In this document: positions 1 through 8,348 of the stretch, one piece after another
Numbering within the stretch: the stretch's first letter is position 1
Layout of the letters: each line of letters begins with the position of its first letter
Assembly: GCF_019890675.1 (NCBI RefSeq)
Contig: NZ_JAIOAA010000007.1
Coordinates: 248,001 to 312,000, forward strand
From: Micromonospora sp. PLK6-60
GTDB lineage: Bacteria; Actinomycetota; Actinomycetes; Mycobacteriales; Micromonosporaceae
DNA length: 64,000 nt
Direction of reading: 5' to 3'
Notes under the pieces: model-generated
Seen by the model: the letters and a program-made list of their open reading frames with translations, nothing else
The model's database searches: none
What the model was told of the DNA's origin: nothing
Made by a program: the position numbers and the translations under genes

Positions 1-199
1 CGGCGGCGGCGAGCGGCCGGGCGAGCCGGGCGCCTTCTTCGGCTATCTGGTGACCCTGGTCTGCCTGCCGCCGCTGGCCTGGGTGCTGGCCCGGATGGAG
101 CCGACCCGCTGGGGCTCCGCGATCGTCTGCGCGATCTGCCTGGTGACCCCGGTGGTCGTGGTCCGCCTCCAGCAGACCTGGGAGGTGGTCGGTGGCTGA
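1..199 (+). CDS. C-terminal end of a membrane protein (partial)
   Basis: Open from the left edge to a TGA at 197-199, giving about 65 residues in the frame that starts at base 2. Two hydrophobic stretches are visible (around FFGYLVTLVCLPPLAWVLA and AIVCAICLVTPVVVVRL), joined by a short charged turn, so this is the end of a polytopic membrane protein. The next gene starts at GTG 192 inside its last codons, an 8-nt overlap that suggests translational coupling and one operon. The N-terminus lies outside the window and the family cannot be named. Confidence 0.7.
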   Translation, partial: GGGERPGEPGAFFGYLVTLVCLPPLAWVLARMEPTRWGSAIVCAICLVTPVVVVRLQQTWEVVGG

Positions 200-596
200 G
201 CCGCAGGCGACCAACCGGGGGCCGGGCCGGCTGCTGATCGCGATCTACATCCTCTTCGCCATCGCGGCCACCTCGCGGGCCGGCTTGCAGATCGCCACCA
301 AGTTCGACCGGGCGCCGGTGGCGTACCTGCTCTCCGCGGTGGCCGCGCTGATCTACATCGTGGCGGCGGTCGGGCTGGCCCGGGCCGGGCACGCCGGCCG
401 GCGGACCGCCCTGCTCTGCTGCTCGATCGAGCTGGTCGGGGTGCTCGGGGTGGGCGTGCTCAGCCTGGCCGACCGGCAGCTCTTCCCGGACGAGACGGTC
501 TGGTCCCAGTTCGGCAGCGGGTACGGCTACGTGCCGCTGGTGCTGCCGGTCCTCGGCCTGCTCTGGCTCTGGCGCACCCGCACCACCGCCACCTGA
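192..596 (+). CDS. Small four-helix integral membrane protein, function unknown
   Basis: 134 residues starting at GTG 192, overlapping the preceding membrane-protein gene by 8 nt. Four hydrophobic helices are evident at about residues 12-28, 43-63, 72-93 and 112-129, with a short basic C-terminus (RTRTTAT). There are no catalytic motifs or long loops. The coupling suggests that the two membrane proteins work together, perhaps as subunits of one complex, but this is inference. I do not recognise the family. Confidence 0.75.
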   Translation: MAEPQATNRGPGRLLIAIYILFAIAATSRAGLQIATKFDRAPVAYLLSAVAALIYIVAAVGLARAGHAGRRTALLCCSIELVGVLGVGVLSLADRQLFPDETVWSQFGSGYGYVPLVLPVLGLLWLWRTRTTAT

Positions 597-600
597 CCGT

Positions 601-666
601 CCCGCTCGCGCGCCGGGCGAGTCCCGCTCGCGCGCCGGGCGAGTCCCGCTCGCGCGCCGGGCGAGT
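601..666. repeat. Three tandem copies of a 22-bp unit
   Basis: The unit begins CCCGCTCGCGCGCCGGG and is repeated exactly at 601-622, 623-644 and 645-666, five bases after the stop of the membrane-protein gene. Each unit contains the self-complementary CTCGCGCGCCGGGCGAG, so every copy can fold. It may act as a 3' stabiliser or terminator. There are no spacers, so it is not a CRISPR array. Confidence 0.85.
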
Positions 667-781
667 CCCGCCTCGGTAGCCCGCGCCCACGGGTAGGCCC
701 GTCGGCGGCCCGCCGGACACCACCTGGCGGGCATCGGCTCATCCGTCGGGCGTGTCGCGGTCGGGAAGCCTGGGCCTGCGC

Positions 782-829
782 GAGCCTGATACCTCAGAGT
801 CATATTGATACCCGAGAGGTATCACGCTC
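782..829. repeat. Dispersed palindromic element, copy A
   Basis: The arms GAGCCTGATACCTC (782-795) and GAGGTATCACGCTC (816-829) are complementary at 13 of 14 positions. An additional TGATACC lies at 806-812. The stretch is AT-rich against its surroundings. It is clearly related to the perfect palindrome at 60998-61045, sharing GATACCT, AGAGTCATA and AGGTATCACGCTC. It sits in the gap between convergent genes and may be a mobile hairpin or bidirectional terminator. Confidence 0.75.
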
Positions 830-920
830 ACGAAGGGATCCGCCGGCACCGGCGCACGGCGGGCGACCGGCCACGTCGTTCCCACCGGCCAGCCCGGCCA
901 CCGCCTGGCTCGCCCGGGAC

Positions 921-1025
921 CGCCCCACCCGCCGCACATCGGCCCATCCCCAGCCGGGGTTCGCCCCACCTGCCGCATACCGGGGCATCCCCCGCCGAGG
1001 ACCGCCCACCTGCCGCACCCGGCGC
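921..1025. repeat. Three degenerate ~41-bp repeats beside the fabG-like gene
   Basis: The core CGCCCCACC(C/T)GCCGCA recurs at 921, 962 and (shortened) 1002, each followed by a related C-rich tail. A similar core, CCGACCTGCCGCA, recurs at about 52079, 52776 and 52823. Together with the 22-bp repeats and the palindrome, this makes up most of the 597-1029 gap, where no gene is apparent. Confidence 0.55.
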
Positions 1026-1029
1026 CCGG

Positions 1030-1788
1030 TCAGTCCTTGGGGCCGCCGGCGACGTAGATGACCTGGCCGGAGACGAAGGACGCGCCCTCGCTGGCGAGGA
1101 ACGACACGGTGTGCGCGACGTCCTCCGGGCGGCCGGTGCGGCGGACCGGGATCTCGGCGGCGGCGTGCTTCTGGAGGTCTTCGAAGCTGACCTTCATCCG
1201 GGCGGCGGTGGCGGCGGTCATCTCGGTGACGATGAAGCCCGGCGCGACCGCGTTGACGGTCACCCCGAACGGGCCCAGCTCGATGGCCAGGGTCTTGGTG
1301 AAGCCCTGGAGCCCGGCCTTGGCCGCCGAGTAGTTGGCCTGGCCGCGGTTGCCCAGCGCCGAGGTGCTGGAGAGGTTGACGATCCGGCCCCACTTCGCCT
1401 CGACCATGTGCTTCTGCGTCGCCTGGCTGAACAGGAACGAGCCGCGCAGGTGCACCCCCAGCACGGTGTCCCAGTCGGCGTCGGTCATCTTGAACAGCAG
1501 GTTGTCGCGGAGCACACCGGCGTTGTTGACCAGCACGGTCGGCGCGCCCAGCTCGGCGGCCACCCGCTGCACGGCGGCCTCGACCTGGGCCCGGTCGGCG
1601 ACGTCCGCGCCGACGCCGAGGGCCCGGCCGCCGGCCGCGGTGATCGCCTCCACCGTCTCCTTGGTGGCCGACTCCTCGATGTCGACCACGGCGACGGCCA
1701 GCCCGTCGGCGGCCAGCCGCCGGGCGGTGGCCGCACCGATGCCGCGCGCGGCGCCGGTGACGATGGCGACCCGCTGCTCCTCCGACAT
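1030..1788 (-). CDS. fabG: SDR-family 3-oxoacyl-ACP reductase (FabG-like)
   Basis: 252 residues, normal for a classical short-chain dehydrogenase/reductase. The Rossmann motif TGAARGIG is near residue 12, the structural motif NNAG near 90, and the catalytic Ser with Y-x-x-x-K (NYSAAKAGL) near 140-160. The C-terminus VSGQVIYVAGG is typical of FabG. It should reduce 3-oxoacyl thioesters with NADPH in the cytoplasm, but orphan FabG paralogues often use other ketones. I chose ATG 1788 because GGGAGGT sits 7 nt upstream and the protein then begins directly with the Rossmann strand; the frame stays open a further 20 codons upstream. It stands alone, so its pathway is not indicated. Confidence 0.9.
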   Translation of the reverse strand: MSEEQRVAIVTGAARGIGAATARRLAADGLAVAVVDIEESATKETVEAITAAGGRALGVGADVADRAQVEAAVQRVAAELGAPTVLVNNAGVLRDNLLFKMTDADWDTVLGVHLRGSFLFSQATQKHMVEAKWGRIVNLSSTSALGNRGQANYSAAKAGLQGFTKTLAIELGPFGVTVNAVAPGFIVTEMTAATAARMKVSFEDLQKHAAAEIPVRRTGRPEDVAHTVSFLASEGASFVSGQVIYVAGGPKD

Positions 1789-1845
1789 GACTACCTCCCG
1801 GTAACTTGTGGCTCGATCGGAGGAGCTTAACCCAGCCGTACGCGG

Positions 1846-1880
1846 CACGGCCCGCCGCCGAGCACCGGCGGCGGGCCGTG
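1846..1880. terminator. Perfect 14-bp GC hairpin downstream of the GH13 gene
   Basis: CACGGCCCGCCGCC (1846-1859) pairs perfectly with GGCGGCGGGCCGTG (1867-1880) across a 7-nt loop. It lies 20 bp beyond the stop of the minus-strand amylase-family gene and before the fabG-like gene. It has no U-tract, as is usual in high-GC actinobacteria. Confidence 0.75.
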
Positions 1881-1900
1881 GGCGACGGCCTGCGGTCGTC

Positions 1901-3547
1901 CTACCAGGTGCGGCGCAGCCGGATCCAGCGGTAGCCGTGGCCGGCGAGCGCGACCCGATCCAGCTTGCCCACCTCCGGGTAGCCCCGGTCGGAGAGCACG
2001 TCTATCGGCAGCTCCGCCTCCGCCTGCACACTGCTCAGGTCCACCTCGACGTCCTCGGTGCCGAGGTTGTGCAGGAAGACCATGGTGCCGGTCGGGCCGT
2101 CGGCCCGGTGCGCGAGCACGCCGCGCGGCATCGGCACGTCGATGTGGGTGGTCGAGCCGGAACCGACCTCCGGCGCCTCGCGCAGCGTCCGGATCATCCG
2201 CTCGAACCAGCCGAGCAGCGACCGCGGGTCCTTGCGCTGGGCGGTCACGTTGACCTTCTCGTAGCTGAAGTCGCCCTTGTCGATCACCGGCCGGACCAGC
2301 TTCTCCGCCTCGGCCTGGGAGAAGCCCCCGTTGGGCTCGTACGACCACTGCATCGGGGTACGGATGGCGTCGCGGCCCGGCAGCGAGAGGTCCTCGCCCA
2401 TGCCGATCTCCTCGCCGTAGCGCAGCACCGGCGTGCCGCGCAGCGAGAACTGGAGCGAGTACGCCAGCTCGATGTGCCGCCGGTCGTTGCCGAGCATCGG
2501 CGCGAGCCGGCGCCGGATGCCCCGGCCGTAGAGCTGCATGTGCTCGTCCGGGCCGAACTTCGCCAGCACGTCGTTGCGCTGGTCGGCGGTGAGCCGGGAC
2601 AGGTCGATCTCGTCGTGGTTGCGCAGGAAGGTGGCCCACTGCCCGCCGGTGGGCAGGACCGGGGTGTCCCGCAGCGCGTCGATGATCGTCTCCGGGTCCT
2701 CCCGGGCCAGCGCGAGCATCAGCCGCCCGTTGAGCATGAAGTCGAAGAGCATGTGGATCCGGTTGCCCGAGCCGCTGCCGTCACCGAAGTAGGTCGGCAG
2801 CTCGTCCGGCTCGACGTTCGCCTCGGCCAGCAGGACGGCGTCGCCGCGCCGCCACTGCACGTGCTGGCGCAGGTCGCTGAGGAAGTCGAAGTCCTTCGGC
2901 GAGTTGGGGTTGCCCGGCTCGGTCTGCTCGATGATGAACGGCACCGCGTCCATCCGGAAGCCGGAGACGCCGAGCTGGAGCCAGAACGAGGTGATCTTCT
3001 TGATCTCCTCGCGCACCTTCGGGTTGTTGATGTTCAGGTCCGGCTGGAACTTGTAGAACCGGTGGTAGTACCAGGCCTTCGCCGTCCGGTCGTAGCTCCA
3101 CGTCTCGTGCTGCTCACCCGGGAAGACCATGCCCTGGTGGCGGTCGGACGGCTCCTCGTCGGCCCAGACGTACCAGTCCCGGTACGGGGAGTCGGGCGAC
3201 GAGCGGGCCGACTGGAACCAGGGGTGCTGGTCCGAGGTGTGGTTTACCACCAGGTCGATGATCACCCGGATGCCCCGGTTGCGAGCCTGGTGCAGCAGCT
3301 CGGCGAAGTCGCCGAGCGTGCCCAGCCGCGGGTCCACGTTGTAGAAGTCGGTGGCGTCGTACCCGTCGTCCTGGTTGGGCGACGGGTGGATGGGGTTGAG
3401 CCAGAGGCAGGTCACCCCGAGCCGGGCCAGGTAGTCGAGGCGACTGATGAGGCCCGGGATGTCACCGACGCCGTCGCCGTCGGAGTCCGCGTACGTGTCG
3501 ATGTCGAGGCAGTAGACGACCGCCTCCGAGTACCACCTGTCAGCCAT
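1901..3547 (-). CDS. GH13 alpha-amylase family enzyme, trehalose-synthase-like
   Basis: 548 residues with all the conserved regions of a GH13 (beta/alpha)8 barrel: region I as DLVVNHTSDQHPWF, the nucleophile Asp in GFRMDAVPF, the acid/base Glu in LLAEANV, and the transition-state Asp in FLRNHDE. Region I and the flanking GDIPGL, GYDATDFY and RDWYVWAD segments resemble TreS, which isomerises maltose and trehalose, more than secreted amylases. There is no signal peptide, so it is cytoplasmic. A C-terminal beta domain follows from about residue 460. ATG 3547 is used. It stands alone and is divergent from a DUF1349 gene. TreS, oligo-1,6-glucosidase or another maltose-active GH13 remain possible. 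Confidence 0.88.
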   Translation of the reverse strand: MADRWYSEAVVYCLDIDTYADSDGDGVGDIPGLISRLDYLARLGVTCLWLNPIHPSPNQDDGYDATDFYNVDPRLGTLGDFAELLHQARNRGIRVIIDLVVNHTSDQHPWFQSARSSPDSPYRDWYVWADEEPSDRHQGMVFPGEQHETWSYDRTAKAWYYHRFYKFQPDLNINNPKVREEIKKITSFWLQLGVSGFRMDAVPFIIEQTEPGNPNSPKDFDFLSDLRQHVQWRRGDAVLLAEANVEPDELPTYFGDGSGSGNRIHMLFDFMLNGRLMLALAREDPETIIDALRDTPVLPTGGQWATFLRNHDEIDLSRLTADQRNDVLAKFGPDEHMQLYGRGIRRRLAPMLGNDRRHIELAYSLQFSLRGTPVLRYGEEIGMGEDLSLPGRDAIRTPMQWSYEPNGGFSQAEAEKLVRPVIDKGDFSYEKVNVTAQRKDPRSLLGWFERMIRTLREAPEVGSGSTTHIDVPMPRGVLAHRADGPTGTMVFLHNLGTEDVEVDLSSVQAEAELPIDVLSDRGYPEVGKLDRVALAGHGYRWIRLRRTW

Positions 3548-3631
3548 GCCCGGTTAACTTCTCCGATCCGCCGGCCCGGCAAACGTGAACGCCGGTCCAC
3601 TCAGGTGCGCGTGGGGTGGGAGGATCCCGGC

Positions 3632-4234
3632 ATGGACGAGGCAGCGACCACCCGGCCGGTCGGCTGGGCCGACGGCAGCTGGCTGAACCCCCCGGTACGC
3701 GCCGACCGCACCGACGCCGGCGAGCTGGTGGTGGAGCCGGCCGAGGGCAGTGACCTGTGGCGGCACACCAGCTACGGCTTCGTGCACGACGACGCCTCGG
3801 CGCTGCTCGCCCCGCTGCCCACCGGCCGGGCGGTCGAGGTGACCTTCCAGCTGGACTACGGCGAGCAGTTCGACCAGGCCGGCGTGCTGGTCCGGGTGGA
3901 CGAGCGGCACTGGGTCAAGGCCGGCGTCGAGGTAAGCGACGGCCGGCCGCAGCTCGGCGCGGTGGTGACCCGGGAGTTCTCCGACTGGTCGGTCGCGCCG
4001 GTGCCGGAGTGGACCGGCCGGGCGGTGACCGTCCGGGTCAGCCGGGCCGGGGACGCGCTGACCGTACGGGCCCGGGTGGCCGGCGAGCCGTGGCGACTGG
4101 TCCGGCTCGCGCCGCTGCCCCCGGACGCGGTGGCCTCGGCCGGGCCGTACTGCTGCTCGCCCAGCCGCGGCGGCCTGGCGGTGCGGTTCACCGGCTGGCG
4201 CACCGGCCCGGCCGACGGCGCGCTGCACCCGTGA
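3632..4234 (+). CDS. DUF1349 family protein (concanavalin-like fold)
   Basis: 200 residues. The pattern of Trp- and Asp-rich strands (FQLDYGEQFDQAGVLVRVDE, WVKAGVE, SDWSV, then PYCCSPSRGGLAVRF) matches the DUF1349 family of concanavalin A-like lectin/glucanase fold proteins, whose biochemical role is unknown. No signal peptide is present. I chose ATG 3632, which has GGGAGG about 9 nt upstream; upstream of it the same frame runs antisense through the GH13 gene and does not look coding. It is divergent from that gene with an 84-bp gap, which may hold both promoters. Confidence 0.82.
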   Translation: MDEAATTRPVGWADGSWLNPPVRADRTDAGELVVEPAEGSDLWRHTSYGFVHDDASALLAPLPTGRAVEVTFQLDYGEQFDQAGVLVRVDERHWVKAGVEVSDGRPQLGAVVTREFSDWSVAPVPEWTGRAVTVRVSRAGDALTVRARVAGEPWRLVRLAPLPPDAVASAGPYCCSPSRGGLAVRFTGWRTGPADGALHP

Positions 4235-4329
4235 GGCCGCCCGCCGGTGGGGTGGATCACCGGCAGGTGTGACGGGCCGGCGCGCGGGTACCTTTCCCGG
4301 ATCCCCAGGAGACCGCGGAAGGGATGGCC

Positions 4330-4992
4330 ATGGCCCTCGCCCAGGACGTCGACCCGGCCCAGTTCACCGGGCTGACCGGGTGGGTGGCGAGCGTCATCGA
4401 CTCGCTCGGCGCGGCGGGCGTGGCCTTCCTGGTGGCGCTGGAGAGCATCATCCCGCCGATCCCCAGCGAGATCGTGCTGGCGATGGCCGGCTACCTGGCC
4501 CACGAGGGCCGGTTCAACGTGGTGCTGATCGTGCTCGCCGCCACCGTCGGCTCGTTGGTCGGCGCGCTGGTGCTCTACTGGCTCGGCGCCGCCCTCGGCG
4601 AGGAACGGCTGAAGCGCTGGCTGGACCACATCCCGCTGGTGGACCGGTCGGACCTGGAGAAGGCCGACCGCTGGTTCGAGCGGCACGGCCGGTGGGCGGT
4701 GCTGATCGGCCGGCTGGTGCCGGTGGTGCGCAGCCTGGTCTCGGTGCCGGCGGGCGCGAACCGGATGCGGATGTCGGAGTTCGTCCTGTTCACCACGCTG
4801 GGCAGCGGCGTGTGGAACACCCTGATCGTCGGCCTGGGATACGTGCTGGGCTCCCGCTGGGAGGACGTGGACCGGTACAGCAGCTGGTTCAACTACGCGA
4901 TCTTCGCGGTCTTCGCGGTGATGATCGTCAGTTGGGCGGCGAAGAAGATCCGCCGCCGGCGCGACCGGCAGTCGATGACCGCCGGCCGCTGA
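4330..4992 (+). CDS. DedA-family membrane protein
   Basis: About 220 residues with the DedA/VTT signature: ESIIPPIPSEIVLAMAGYLA near the N-terminus, and GRLVPVVRSLVSVPAG later, carrying the conserved Arg residues of the family. There are four to five hydrophobic segments and a basic cytoplasmic tail (KKIRRRRDRQ). DedA proteins are lipid scramblases/transporters linked to undecaprenyl phosphate recycling and membrane potential. GGAAGGG abuts ATG 4324 and lies 6 nt before ATG 4330, so 4330 is preferred; 4324 would add two residues. It is a single gene, convergent with the chitinase. Confidence 0.9.
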   Translation: MALAQDVDPAQFTGLTGWVASVIDSLGAAGVAFLVALESIIPPIPSEIVLAMAGYLAHEGRFNVVLIVLAATVGSLVGALVLYWLGAALGEERLKRWLDHIPLVDRSDLEKADRWFERHGRWAVLIGRLVPVVRSLVSVPAGANRMRMSEFVLFTTLGSGVWNTLIVGLGYVLGSRWEDVDRYSSWFNYAIFAVFAVMIVSWAAKKIRRRRDRQSMTAGR

Positions 4993-5015
4993 CCGTACGC
5001 CGCGTCGCCCGCCGC

Positions 5016-6410
5016 TCAGGGCAGGGTGGCCAGGTGCGGCTTGACGGTCCGGGCGAACCCGCTGCCGTTGCTGACGTCCCAGTTGATCGACCAGGTCATC
5101 GCGCCCCGGATGCCCGGGTAGGTGCGCGGCGGCCGGAAGCTGCCGCAGTTCGTGCCCCGGGCGAGGCAGTCGAGCGCGGCGTTGACCACGCTGGGCGCGA
5201 CGATCCCGCCGCCGGCCGCCCCCGGTCCGGCGGGCAGGCCGAGCCCCACCTGGTCGGGGCGCAGACCGCTCTCCAGTTGGAGGCAGGCCAGCGCGACGAT
5301 GAAGTCGACGCTGCCCTGGCTGTACGCCCGGTTCTGGTCGCAGCCCAGCATCGCCCCGGAGTTGTAGTACTGGGTGTTCACCACGGTGAGGATGTCCCGG
5401 ATGTCCAGCGCCAGCTTGAAGTAGCCGCCGGCGGGTGACTGCATGTCGATGGTCTGCGGGGCCATCGCGATGATCAGCCCGGCCCCGACCTTGGCCCGCA
5501 GCGCCCGCAGCGCCTGTGCCATGAAGGTCGGGTTGAGGCCGTTCTCCAGGTCGATGTCGACGCCGTCGAAGCCGTACCGCTGGATCAGCGCGTACGTGGT
5601 GTCGGCGAAGGCGGTGGCCGAGGCGGCGTCGTTCACCGCGACCCGGCCGGCCTCCCCGCCCACGGACAGGATCACCCTGCGGCCCTGGGCGCGCAGGGCG
5701 CGGACGTCGGCGGTGAAGTCCGCGTCGGTGTAGCCGCCGAGCGCCGCGGCGAGCCCGGGATCGACCGCGAAGGCGACCGCGCCGGGGACGGTGGTGGCCT
5801 CGCCGAAGGCGACCGCGACGATGTCGTACTCGGCGGGCACGTCGCGCAGCCGCAGCTCGACCGCCGGGTTGTCGAAGTTGTGCCAGTAGCCGGTCAGCAG
5901 GTGCTTCGGCAGCCCACCGGGCGGCGGGACGGTGGGCGTCGGGGTGGGCGTGGGCGTGGGCGTGGGGCTGGTCGGCTTGGGCGTGGGGCTGGTGGGGGTC
6001 GGGCTGGGTGTGCCGCCGCCGCAGGACGCGCCGTTGAGCTGGCAGTTGCCCGGCGAGCCGGCGCCGCTGGCGACGAAGCCGAAGGAGACCGAGGCGCCGG
6101 GCGCGACGGTGCCGTTCCAGGACCGGTTGGTGAACGTGTACCGCTGGCCGGAGGTGGTCAGCAGGGCGTCCCAGTAGGTGCCGACGGTGGTGCCGGCGGG
6201 CAGGTCGAACGAGAGCGTCCAGGACGTGAGGGTGCTGCCGCCCCCGTTGTTGATGGTGTATTTCCCCTCCCAGCCGCTGCCCCAGTCGGCGGTCTTGACG
6301 AAACCGGCGGTCACCCCGGCCGCGTACGCGGGCAGCGTGACCCAGGCCGCGCCGACCGTCGCCGCGAGGGCGGCGACCAGGGACAGGACGAGGGATCTGG
6401 ACAGTTTCAT
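5016..6410 (-). CDS. Secreted chitinase: CBM2, Pro/Thr linker, GH18
   Basis: 464 residues. A Sec signal peptide ends near AYA-AGV (residues 1-33). It is followed by a CBM2 module to about residue 135 with spaced Trp residues and terminal Cys (NCQLNGASC), a linker of (PTPT) repeats to about 170, then a GH18 barrel. The GH18 catalytic motif reads DGVDIDLE, with Glu as proton donor, and the family's AMAPQ strand follows. The enzyme should bind and hydrolyse chitin outside the cell. ATG 6410 is supported by GGGAGGG just upstream. An AT-rich segment with GTTAAC, unlike the surrounding DNA, lies 50-70 bp upstream and may carry the promoter and operator. Confidence 0.93.
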   Translation of the reverse strand: MKLSRSLVLSLVAALAATVGAAWVTLPAYAAGVTAGFVKTADWGSGWEGKYTINNGGGSTLTSWTLSFDLPAGTTVGTYWDALLTTSGQRYTFTNRSWNGTVAPGASVSFGFVASGAGSPGNCQLNGASCGGGTPSPTPTSPTPKPTSPTPTPTPTPTPTVPPPGGLPKHLLTGYWHNFDNPAVELRLRDVPAEYDIVAVAFGEATTVPGAVAFAVDPGLAAALGGYTDADFTADVRALRAQGRRVILSVGGEAGRVAVNDAASATAFADTTYALIQRYGFDGVDIDLENGLNPTFMAQALRALRAKVGAGLIIAMAPQTIDMQSPAGGYFKLALDIRDILTVVNTQYYNSGAMLGCDQNRAYSQGSVDFIVALACLQLESGLRPDQVGLGLPAGPGAAGGGIVAPSVVNAALDCLARGTNCGSFRPPRTYPGIRGAMTWSINWDVSNGSGFARTVKPHLATLP

Positions 6411-6455
6411 GGGCCCTCCCGGCGGCATCGACGGCCGTGCATGTCAGCGTGCCGG

Positions 6456-6486
6456 TTTATTATTAGGACTGTTAACTGTTTCTGTC
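6456..6486 (-). promoter_or_regulatory. Candidate regulatory region of the chitinase gene
   Basis: Read on the minus strand, two overlapping AACAGT boxes form AACAGTTAACAGTCC, followed by TAATAATAAAC. This is a sharply AT-rich island about 45-75 bp before the chitinase start. It resembles AT-rich operator/promoter segments in front of other actinobacterial secreted hydrolases. The regulator is unknown. Confidence 0.35.
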
Positions 6487-6515
6487 CAGACACCCCGTCC
6501 CGCCGGGCCGCCCGG

Positions 6516-7238
6516 TCAGCCGACCCCGACCGCCGGCCGGCGCAGCACCACCTGCTCCAGCGCCGTCCAGCCGGTGGTGGTCACCAGATAGAGCACCGCG
6601 GCCAGCGGCGCCACCAGCGCCACCAGCACCGTCCCGTACGGCAGCAGCGGCAGCACCCGACCCAGCACCGCCGCGCCCGGCCCCTCGGCCGGGGCACCCG
6701 TCACCGCCCCGGCCCGCCGCATCCGCCGCGAGGAGAACCAGGCCAGCGCCAGCAGGGCGGCCACCAGCACGCCGAACACGGCGAGCACCCCGCCGGTCAG
6801 CCCGTCGCCCAGGTGCCAGCCCAGCGGCACCCCGGCCAGCCGCTCGTCGAGCAGCCCCGCGCCGCCGTCCCCGGTGCCGAAGAGGCGGTACATGACCAGG
6901 AAGAACGGCGCCTGGAGCAGGGTGGGCAGGCAGCCGGCCACCGGGCTGGCCCCGGCCCGGCGGTAGAGCGCGAACAGTTCGGACTGCAACCGGGCCGGGT
7001 CACCGGCGTACCGGCGTTGCAACTGGCGGACCTCGGGCGCGAGCGCCGCGCGGCGCCGCTCGCCGCGGACCTGCGCGACGGTCAGCGGGGAGATCAGCAG
7101 GCGGACGGCGACGGTGAACAGGACGACGGCGGCGGCGGTGGCCGCCCCGCCGGTCAGCGGGGTGAGCGTGTCGGCGAGCCAGGCGACGGCGGCGCCGGCG
7201 ACGCCGGCCGCGGTGGACAGCGGTGCGAAGGCGAACAT
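6516..7238 (-). CDS. yidC: YidC/Oxa1-family membrane protein insertase (paralogue)
   Basis: 240 residues with the YidC core. The first helix is followed by RLLISPLTVAQVRGERRRAALAPEVRQLQRRY, with the conserved cytoplasmic Arg in TM2. Then come a charged hairpin, the segment GCLPTLLQAPFFLVMYRLF and two further hydrophobic pairs. It inserts membrane proteins with or without SecYEG. It is shorter than the main actinobacterial YidC, lacks a long basic C-terminal tail, and is not in the rpmH-rnpA-jag locus. It is therefore probably a second, accessory copy. It follows a DUF6412 gene 125 nt upstream on the same strand, downstream of lysX. Confidence 0.88.
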   Translation of the reverse strand: MFAFAPLSTAAGVAGAAVAWLADTLTPLTGGAATAAAVVLFTVAVRLLISPLTVAQVRGERRRAALAPEVRQLQRRYAGDPARLQSELFALYRRAGASPVAGCLPTLLQAPFFLVMYRLFGTGDGGAGLLDERLAGVPLGWHLGDGLTGGVLAVFGVLVAALLALAWFSSRRMRRAGAVTGAPAEGPGAAVLGRVLPLLPYGTVLVALVAPLAAVLYLVTTTGWTALEQVVLRRPAVGVG

Positions 7239-7362
7239 GGGAAGACCCCTCGGTCGATTCCGGACGCTCCCGCCGACCGGCCGGGGCGCCAGACGAGGGC
7301 GACCACCGGAGGCGGTGACGGGAGGGATGACGACGGAACCGGTCGGGCGGCGGCGTACCCGG

Positions 7363-7701
7363 TCAGAACGCGACCGGACGCCACCCGACCGAGGGGCGGT
7401 GACCCGGCGCGCGGGGGCGGGGCCGGCCCGCCGCGTCGGGATCGACCTGGCGGGGCACCCCGCGCCGCCGGGCCCGGTCCCGCACGCCGGCCGCGCGACC
7501 GACCCGGGCCGGCCCGCGCGGCGCCCGGGGACGGGCCGCCAGCAGGGCGGTGAGCAGCAGCGCGGCCACCATCGCCGCGCCGGCCAGGAGGTCGCCGGGA
7601 CGGTCCGCGAGCAGCGTGAGGCCGGTGAGCGCGTACGCCCACAGACTCGTCACCACCGACAGCGTTCCCGGCACGGGGGCCAGGCTAGTACCCGCTGTCA
7701 C
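7363..7701 (-). CDS. Small DUF6412-type membrane protein
   Basis: 112 residues starting at GTG 7701, which overlaps the stop of the DUF998 gene as GTGA. Two hydrophobic helices (SLWAYALTGLTLLA and LLAGAAMVAALLLTALLAA) are followed by an Arg/Pro-rich cytoplasmic tail ending in GWRPVAF. I recall short proteins of this form beside yidC paralogues in related actinomycetes under the name DUF6412. The partnership with YidC is inferred from position only. The frame remains open upstream but reads antisense-like sequence there. GTG 7674 is an alternative start. Confidence 0.65.
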   Translation of the reverse strand: MTAGTSLAPVPGTLSVVTSLWAYALTGLTLLADRPGDLLAGAAMVAALLLTALLAARPRAPRGPARVGRAAGVRDRARRRGVPRQVDPDAAGRPRPRAPGHRPSVGWRPVAF

Positions 7702-8348
7702 GTCGGGACGGCCAGCACGTCCGGGCGGGCGGCGACCGCGCCGGCCAGCAGCAGCCAACCGGAGAGACCGACCAGTTGCACCCGCTGCCAGGCGCCCAGC
7801 CCGCCGTCCGGGTACGCCGACTCCAGCAGGGTGGCGACCGTGCCGACCAGCAGCACCACCGCCACCGCGATCCCCCACCGTCGCCAGCGCGGCGCGCGCA
7901 GCACGGCCAGGATCGCGACCAGCGAGACCACTCCACCGGCCACCGCCAGCGCCGAGCTGACCGTGTGCGCCTCGTGCCGCCAGGACAGCACCCCCAGCCG
8001 CTCCAGCCGGGCGCAGCGGTCGTCGGTCGTCGGCGCGCAGTCCATCGACGTCAACCCGCCGTCCAGCGCGGTGGCCACCCCGAACACCGCCAGGCCCAGC
8101 CAGGCGATCCGGGCGACGCCCCGGACCCGGCCGGCCAGCGCCACGCCGACGCCGAGGGCCAGCAGCCCGGTCAGCGCGTCCCCCAGCCCGAACACCAGGT
8201 GGTACGGCTGGTCCCGGGCGGCCAGCTCGCTGGCGTACCCGTTGGCCAGCCCGAGCGCCGGGTTGAGCAGCGGCCCGAGCAGCCAGGAGGAATAGAGCAC
8301 CGCCGCCAGCACCAGCACGGCGGCCGGCGCGGACCGGGCCCGGCTCAC
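7698..8348 (-). CDS. DUF998 family membrane protein
   Basis: 216 residues starting at GTG 8348, which overlaps the lysX stop (GTGA). Six hydrophobic helices are evident. The loop between helices 3 and 4 holds Cys residues (GGLTSMDCAPTTDDRCARLE) and the following WRHEAHTVSSAL segment has conserved His; this pattern is typical of the DUF998 family, which has no established function. The stop overlaps the next gene's start. Coupling to LysX suggests a role in membrane lipid modification or transport, which is inference. Confidence 0.8.
   Translation of the reverse strand: MSRARSAPAAVLVLAAVLYSSWLLGPLLNPALGLANGYASELAARDQPYHLVFGLGDALTGLLALGVGVALAGRVRGVARIAWLGLAVFGVATALDGGLTSMDCAPTTDDRCARLERLGVLSWRHEAHTVSSALAVAGGVVSLVAILAVLRAPRWRRWGIAVAVVLLVGTVATLLESAYPDGGLGAWQRVQLVGLSGWLLLAGAVAARPDVLAVPT

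Noticed and set aside
601..666. 22-bp repeats as a CRISPR array
   Set aside because: The units are directly adjacent with no spacers and no cas genes are nearby.
597..1029. A gene in the gap before the fabG-like gene
   Set aside because: Frames there are Arg/Pro-rich shadows over repeats, with no ribosome binding site or conserved motif.
1808..3631. N-terminal extension of the DUF1349 gene by 600 codons
   Set aside because: That part is antisense to the GH13 gene and has no homology features; the ribosome binding site and domain start both point to 3632.
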